Source: Hungatella_A sp034142505
GTDB lineage: Bacteria; Bacillota; Clostridia; Lachnospirales; Lachnospiraceae
Direction of reading: 5' to 3'
Assembly (NCBI GenBank): GCA_034142505.1
Contig: JAWZDV010000017.1
Location: 36,558-100,557, forward strand
DNA length: 64,000 bases
A program made the position numbers and the translations under genes. Positions within the stretch are counted from its first letter, which is position 1, and every line of letters begins with the position of its first letter. Shown here piece after piece: positions 60,586 to 64,000 of this stretch. The notes below the pieces were generated by a model. That model made no database searches, was not told the origin of the DNA, and was given only the letters and a program-made list of their open reading frames with translations.

Positions 60586-62220
60586 ATGCAGGAGTTTTTA
60601 GCAGGGTTGAGCCAGGAGACAGAGGTTTTGCTGGTGCTTTCCATCATTCTCTTTGCGGGATTTGTGATGACGAGGCTGACCAACACCCTGAATCTGCCGA
60701 AGGTGAGCGGGTACATACTGGCAGGTATTTTGATCGGACCGTACGGGCTGAATCTGATTCCCGTGGAGATGATCGGTTCGATGGGGTTTGTCAGCGATAT
60801 GGCGCTGGCATTTATTGCATTTGGTGTGGGAAAGTTTTTTAAACAGGATGTGATTCGGAAGACCGGGGGGAAGATTATCACGATCACCGTGTTTGAAGCG
60901 TTGACGGCCGGGGTGCTGGTGACGCTGTTTATGCGGCTGGTATTCCACATGGAATGGGATTTTGCACTGATCCTGGGTGCGATTGCGACGGCGACGGCCC
61001 CGGCCAGCACCATGATGACCATCAACCAGTATAAGGCAAAGGGGGAGTTTGTCAATACGCTTCTGCAGATCGTGGCGCTGGACGATGTGGTGTGTCTGCT
61101 GGCATTCAGCATTGTGGCGGCGGTGGCGAGTGGCCACGCGTCGGGGACTCTGGCGGTTTCGGATGTGGTGATGCCCATTGTGTATAATTTGCTGGCGCTG
61201 CTGCTGGGATTTTTCTGCGGGTATTTTTTGAGCCGGCTGCTGATTCCAACCAGAAGCAAGGATAACCGGCTGATTCTGGCTATTGCCATGCTGCTGGGGA
61301 TATCGGGGATCTGCGCGGCGGCGAATATCTCACCGCTTCTGTCCTGCATGGTGTTTGGGGCGGCCTATATTAATCTGACCAGCGATAAGAAGCTGTACCG
61401 GCAGATCAATAACTTCACACCGCCGGTGATGTCGGTGTTCTTTATTGTGTCGGGAATGAATCTGGACGTGAAGTCTCTGGCGACGGTGGGCGTGGTGGGC
61501 GTCAGCTATTTTGTGATCCGTATTTTGGGCAAATATCTGGGAACCTATGTGAGCTGCGCGCTGACAGGGACCAGCCGGGAGATCCGCAATTACATGGGCC
61601 TGGCGTTGATTCCGCAGGCGGGGGTTGCCATTGGACTTGCGTTTCTGGGCCAGAGGCTGCTGCCGCCGGAGACAGGGAAGCTGATGCTGACGATTATTCT
61701 ATCGTCATCGGTGCTCTATGAGATGGTGGGGCCGGTAAGCGCGAAGATGGCGCTTTTGCTGTCCGGGAGCATTTCCAGGAAGGATATCCTCAATAAGATG
61801 GAGGAAGACCGGAAGGAAGCTGGGGACGGGGACGGTTATGAGAAGGAGATGGCTGGCGGGGGGAGTGATCGTGTAGATAGCGATTGTGTAGATCGTGATT
61901 GTGTGGACAGTGATTGTGTGGACAATGATTGTGTTGATAGCGATTGTGTGGGCAGTGATTGTGTGGACAGTGATTGTATAGACCGTGATTGCGTGAACAG
62001 TGAATATGAAGACATTGATGGTGAAGACACGGAAGATGAGGAACTGGCTGAGGACGATGTGGAACATGCAATGACCCGGCATATCCAGGAGATGTCCCAG
62101 GGGGTGGATGAGCAGGATGAATTCGACATCGAGTCGGAGGTTCTGCCGGAGAAACCGGTTGAAAAGCAGGAAAAATGCAAGAAAAATGGGAAGGGAAAGA
62201 AGCAGGGGAAGAAGAAGTAG
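60586..62220 (+). CDS. CPA2-family cation/proton antiporter with Cys/Asp repeat tail
   Basis: A 544-aa protein. The first 395 residues are a Na+ or K+/H+ exchanger of the KefB/NhaA-like CPA2 group with about twelve helices: NLPKVSGYILAGILIGPYG, the two-residue ion site area LGAIATATAPASTMM and ALDDVVCLLAF, and LIPQAGVAIGLAFLG. No KTN domain follows. Instead the cytoplasmic tail holds nine 5-residue units of the form SDCVD (about residues 427-471, eight with Cys), an acidic stretch and a lysine-rich end (KNGKGKKQGKKK). RBS GAGGAG precedes the ATG. The tail could bind metal or sense redox; that is inference. Confidence 0.9.
   Translation: MQEFLAGLSQETEVLLVLSIILFAGFVMTRLTNTLNLPKVSGYILAGILIGPYGLNLIPVEMIGSMGFVSDMALAFIAFGVGKFFKQDVIRKTGGKIITITVFEALTAGVLVTLFMRLVFHMEWDFALILGAIATATAPASTMMTINQYKAKGEFVNTLLQIVALDDVVCLLAFSIVAAVASGHASGTLAVSDVVMPIVYNLLALLLGFFCGYFLSRLLIPTRSKDNRLILAIAMLLGISGICAAANISPLLSCMVFGAAYINLTSDKKLYRQINNFTPPVMSVFFIVSGMNLDVKSLATVGVVGVSYFVIRILGKYLGTYVSCALTGTSREIRNYMGLALIPQAGVAIGLAFLGQRLLPPETGKLMLTIILSSSVLYEMVGPVSAKMALLLSGSISRKDILNKMEEDRKEAGDGDGYEKEMAGGGSDRVDSDCVDRDCVDSDCVDNDCVDSDCVGSDCVDSDCIDRDCVNSEYEDIDGEDTEDEELAEDDVEHAMTRHIQEMSQGVDEQDEFDIESEVLPEKPVEKQEKCKKNGKGKKQGKKK
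61864..61998 (+). repeat. 15-bp coding tandem repeat (nine SDCVD units)
   Basis: Nine 15-bp units encode SDRVD, SDCVD, RDCVD and similar. The unit keeps the frame, so its number can vary without breaking the antiporter. Confidence 0.9.
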
Positions 62221-62255
62221 ACGGCCATTGATATGACCGCCTTCTCCTTTGGCAA

Positions 62256-62522
62256 TTATGACTGATCTCTCGCCATAGCGTCTTCAGCGGCCATGGACGG
62301 ATCATCGAACAGCGGAGAGTTGTAGAATTCCCGCAAGGTAATACCCAGACCGTCACAGATCAGGGTGATGGTGCTGGCAAGAGGGTTTCTGGTCTTGCCA
62401 TTCATGATGTTTTTAACTGTGGTGGGAGATAATTCTGAACTGCAGAGCAGCCGGTATTTTGTCATCCCTTTTTCTTCGATGAGTTCTGCAATTCGCAAAC
62501 GGGTTGCATCTCCTGTGGTCAT
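62256..62522 (-). CDS. HTH (XRE-type) regulator
   Basis: An 88-aa DNA-binding protein. The HTH lies in about residues 8-60 (RIAELIEEKGMTKYRLLCSS and LSPTTVKNIMNGKTRNP), followed by a family-typical LICDGLGITLREFYNSPLF. It is convergent with the antiporter gene. RBS AAAGGAG lies before the ATG. Target unknown. Similar small regulators are common near mobile DNA. Confidence 0.88.
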   Translation of the reverse strand: MTTGDATRLRIAELIEEKGMTKYRLLCSSELSPTTVKNIMNGKTRNPLASTITLICDGLGITLREFYNSPLFDDPSMAAEDAMARDQS

Positions 62523-62812
62523 AGTGTTTCTGCTCCTTTCGTATAAGATTGATGGTTGTAAGGGGAGTATAATATATGGCGTTGGCGGCTTTTGGAAAGT
62601 GGAAAAATTTGCTATGTTTTTATATATTATTTGCTTGTTTTATTTCGTAATCAGATCAGGTACTACTATTAATATACAACATTGCAGGTATTTTTTATTG
62701 CTGAGAAAACGTAAATATGTGAAAATTGTGTAGGTTTTGATGGCCAGGTATTGAAGCTAAGATGGAAAATAGGAGAAAAAGAGAGTGAGAGAAAATAGAA
62801 ACGAGAAATATA
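62523..62812. other. AT-rich non-coding stretch
   Basis: No gene, known RNA or strong repeat is visible. The base composition is much more AT-rich than the flanking genes, which fits the boundary of a rearranged or acquired region. Confidence 0.4.
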
Positions 62813-62900
62813 AACAATATACGCCATCTTTTTGCAAATATATATTATAATATAGAAAAAGATGCGGTAAAACTGATGGGTCTGCTGGGACATTCCAGCA
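62813..62900 (+). pseudogene. Fragment of a third tyrosine recombinase gene
   Basis: Translated in one frame, 62813-62900 gives NNIRHLFANIYYNIEKD followed by AVKLMGLLGHSS. This matches the catalytic HNLRH to LLGHSN region of both intact recombinases. It has no start or upstream domains and stops before the catalytic Tyr. It is joined directly to a copy of the switch promoter block, so a deletion has fused a broken recombinase gene to the promoter of its module. Confidence 0.85.
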
Positions 62901-62934
62901 GTCTATTATACCCACTTTCGTAAAAATTGCAAGG
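62900..62934 (-). promoter_or_regulatory. Third copy of the switch promoter block
   Basis: On the minus strand TTGCAA (62927-62932), 16 bp, TATAAT (62905-62910). It differs from the block at 24792-24826 at one position. No recombination site is left beside it. Confidence 0.75.
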
Positions 62935-62952
62935 TCTGTAATGGAATAAATA

Positions 62953-62979
62953 TTGTAATTTTAATTACTTTGATATAAT
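62953..62979 (+). promoter_or_regulatory. Promoter of the second recombinase
   Basis: TATAAT (62974-62979) with a TG extension; TTGTAA (62953-62958) is 15 bp upstream, which is short, so the extended -10 probably carries it. Confidence 0.55.
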
Positions 62980-63019
62980 GTAAAAATATGAAACTTTAAC
63001 GAAATGGAGGAATTTAAAG

Positions 63020-63877
63020 ATGTATGAATGTAAGAAAATAAAACTGACAGAAAAACGATTGGAGCAGTATCGGGAATATCTGCAGAGTGAGGAACGAAGC
63101 CAGGCCACGGTAGAAAAATATGTCCGGGATGTGAAACAATTTATGATATTTTTGGGAGAGGACAAAAAGTTGAACTGGGAAAGCGTGAAAATCTATAAAC
63201 AGAAACTGAAAGATGTCTACAAAATTTCCAGCGCCAATTCTATGCTGGCGGCGGTTAACAGTTTTCTTGTATTTGCCGGCTGTGAGGAATGGAGAGTGAA
63301 ACTGTTCAAGGTCCAGAGACTGCTGTACAGCAGGCCGGAGCGGGAGATATCGGAGAAGGAATATGAAAAGCTGGTACATACGGCCCGCCGCAGCGGTGAC
63401 GAACAAATGAGTATGCTGCTTCAAACCATAGGAAGCACCGGGATTCGGATCAGTGAATTGAAGTTTATCACTGTGGAGTCGCTGGAGATGGAACGGGCGG
63501 AGATTTATAATAAGGGAAAATCACGCGTGGTGCTGTTACCGGTGGAGCTGACCAGGATGTTAAAAAAATACTGCCGCAAAGAGAAGATTGCAGCGGGGAG
63601 TATTTTCATTACCAGAAATGGGAATCCCCTGGACCGGAGTAATGTGAGCAAAAAGATGAAACAGCTGGCCCGGGAGGCAGGGGTGGATGAAAGGAAGGTG
63701 TTTCCACACAATTTCCGCCACTTATTTGCCAGAGTTTTTTACAGCATTGAAAAAGATGTGGTCCGGCTGATGGACTTGCTGGGTCATTCTAATATCAGCA
63801 CCACAAGGATCTATACCATGGCAACGGAGGACCTGCCAAGGAGGCAGATGTCGCGGATGAAGCTGGTGCTGGGATAG
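63020..63877 (+). CDS. Tyrosine recombinase, paralogue of the 23851 enzyme
   Basis: A 285-aa recombinase of the same length and organisation as the one at 23851, alike along its whole length. Catalytic residues are in TGIRISELKF (Arg), NKGKSRVVLLP (Lys), HNFRH, LLGHSN and STTRIYTM (Tyr). RBS ATGGAGG precedes the ATG. It is followed after 17 bp by the same kind of quasi-palindromic site and the same promoter block. The partner site is beyond the window edge. I infer that it inverts its own promoter segment, controlling a gene to the right of the window. Confidence 0.93.
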   Translation: MYECKKIKLTEKRLEQYREYLQSEERSQATVEKYVRDVKQFMIFLGEDKKLNWESVKIYKQKLKDVYKISSANSMLAAVNSFLVFAGCEEWRVKLFKVQRLLYSRPEREISEKEYEKLVHTARRSGDEQMSMLLQTIGSTGIRISELKFITVESLEMERAEIYNKGKSRVVLLPVELTRMLKKYCRKEKIAAGSIFITRNGNPLDRSNVSKKMKQLAREAGVDERKVFPHNFRHLFARVFYSIEKDVVRLMDLLGHSNISTTRIYTMATEDLPRRQMSRMKLVLG

Positions 63878-63894
63878 CACGCGGCAGAAATAAA

Positions 63895-64000
63895 AAACAC
63901 CCCATAATTAATATTATGAGGTATCAGTAACCATCTTTTGAAGGGAATTCCCTTCATGTCATAGTCTATTATACCCATTTTCGTAAAAATTGCAAGGCTT
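63895..64000. other. Left half of a second promoter switch (cut by window edge)
   Basis: Site arms ACCCCATAAT and ATTATGAGGT around the centre TAAT (63899-63922), a small GGGAATTCCC hairpin (63953-63962 region) and the leftward promoter TTGCAA (63990-63995), 16 bp, TATAAT (63968-63973). The 35-bp promoter block at 63963-63997 is identical to that at 24792-24826. The centre differs from the first switch. Confidence 0.75.

Noticed and set aside
61705..62356. Minus-strand frames with TVHTI- and STQSL-like repeats
   Set aside because: They are reverse-frame translations of the SDCVD repeat; the plus-strand frame continues a recognised antiporter and has a ribosome site.

Overview
The window reads as a chromosomal piece of a Gram-positive anaerobe of the Clostridia, most likely a Lachnospiraceae relative. 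The evidence is sigma-A promoters (TTGACA/TATAAT type), strong GGAGG ribosome sites, sortases, choline-binding-like repeats, a DUF3793-flavodoxin pair, an Rpn-type nuclease and a multi-subunit Mrp operon. The assignment is inference from gene content. I saw no rRNA, tRNA or CRISPR array.

Layout. 1-5471: end of a sortase-dependent pilus operon (LPETG pilin open at the left edge, class C sortase, second pilin-like protein, class B sortase). 5588-6292: secreted cell-wall-binding-repeat protein. 6368-16039, minus strand: ten-gene Mrp-type cation/proton antiporter operon with four NuoL/M/N-like subunits and no redox module; its transcript begins with a folded three-stem leader. 16448-23657: Rpn-like nuclease, argS, a SNF2 helicase and a GH25-like secreted protein. 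23851-36619: a tyrosine recombinase, a promoter segment bounded by inverted recombination sites, and a surface operon (signal peptidase, 2356-aa GLUG protein, three single-pass membrane paralogues, two secreted paralogues, small HTH regulator). 36721-39706: yybP-ykoY-type manganese riboswitch and P-type ATPase. 39891-45668: D,D-carboxypeptidase, 27-aa membrane peptide, WYL regulator, GyrI-like protein, MATE exporter, GNAT acetyltransferase. 45832-52105: DUF1846 protein and an ABC/FtsX/membrane-fusion efflux set with a folded intergenic element. 52372-54666: SEC-C methionine aminopeptidase and a metal-regulated-looking DUF3793-flavodoxin unit. 54805-59382: Zn/Mn ABC importer joined to TrkH/TrkA potassium uptake. 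59429-62522: LysR regulator, CPA2 antiporter with a Cys/Asp repeat tail, HTH regulator. 62813-64000: remnant of a third recombinase module and a second intact recombinase with the left half of its own switch.

Main discovery. The recombinase at 23851-24708 sits beside a roughly 350-bp segment bounded by perfect 15-bp inverted repeats (24732-24746 and 25069-25083). Each lies in a quasi-palindromic site whose 4-bp centre is ATAC on the left and GTAT on the right, identical only when inverted. Inside is a good promoter (TTGCAA, 16 bp, TATAAT) that now points left, away from the surface operon, into a hairpin and nine T. Inversion would place it about 80 nt upstream of the signal peptidase start. 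I infer a phase-variation switch, shown here in the OFF orientation, for an undescribed surface-protein assembly locus. The second recombinase carries the same promoter block and site but a different centre (TAAT), which would keep the switches independent. Everything here was read by eye; family names come from recognised motifs, not searches.
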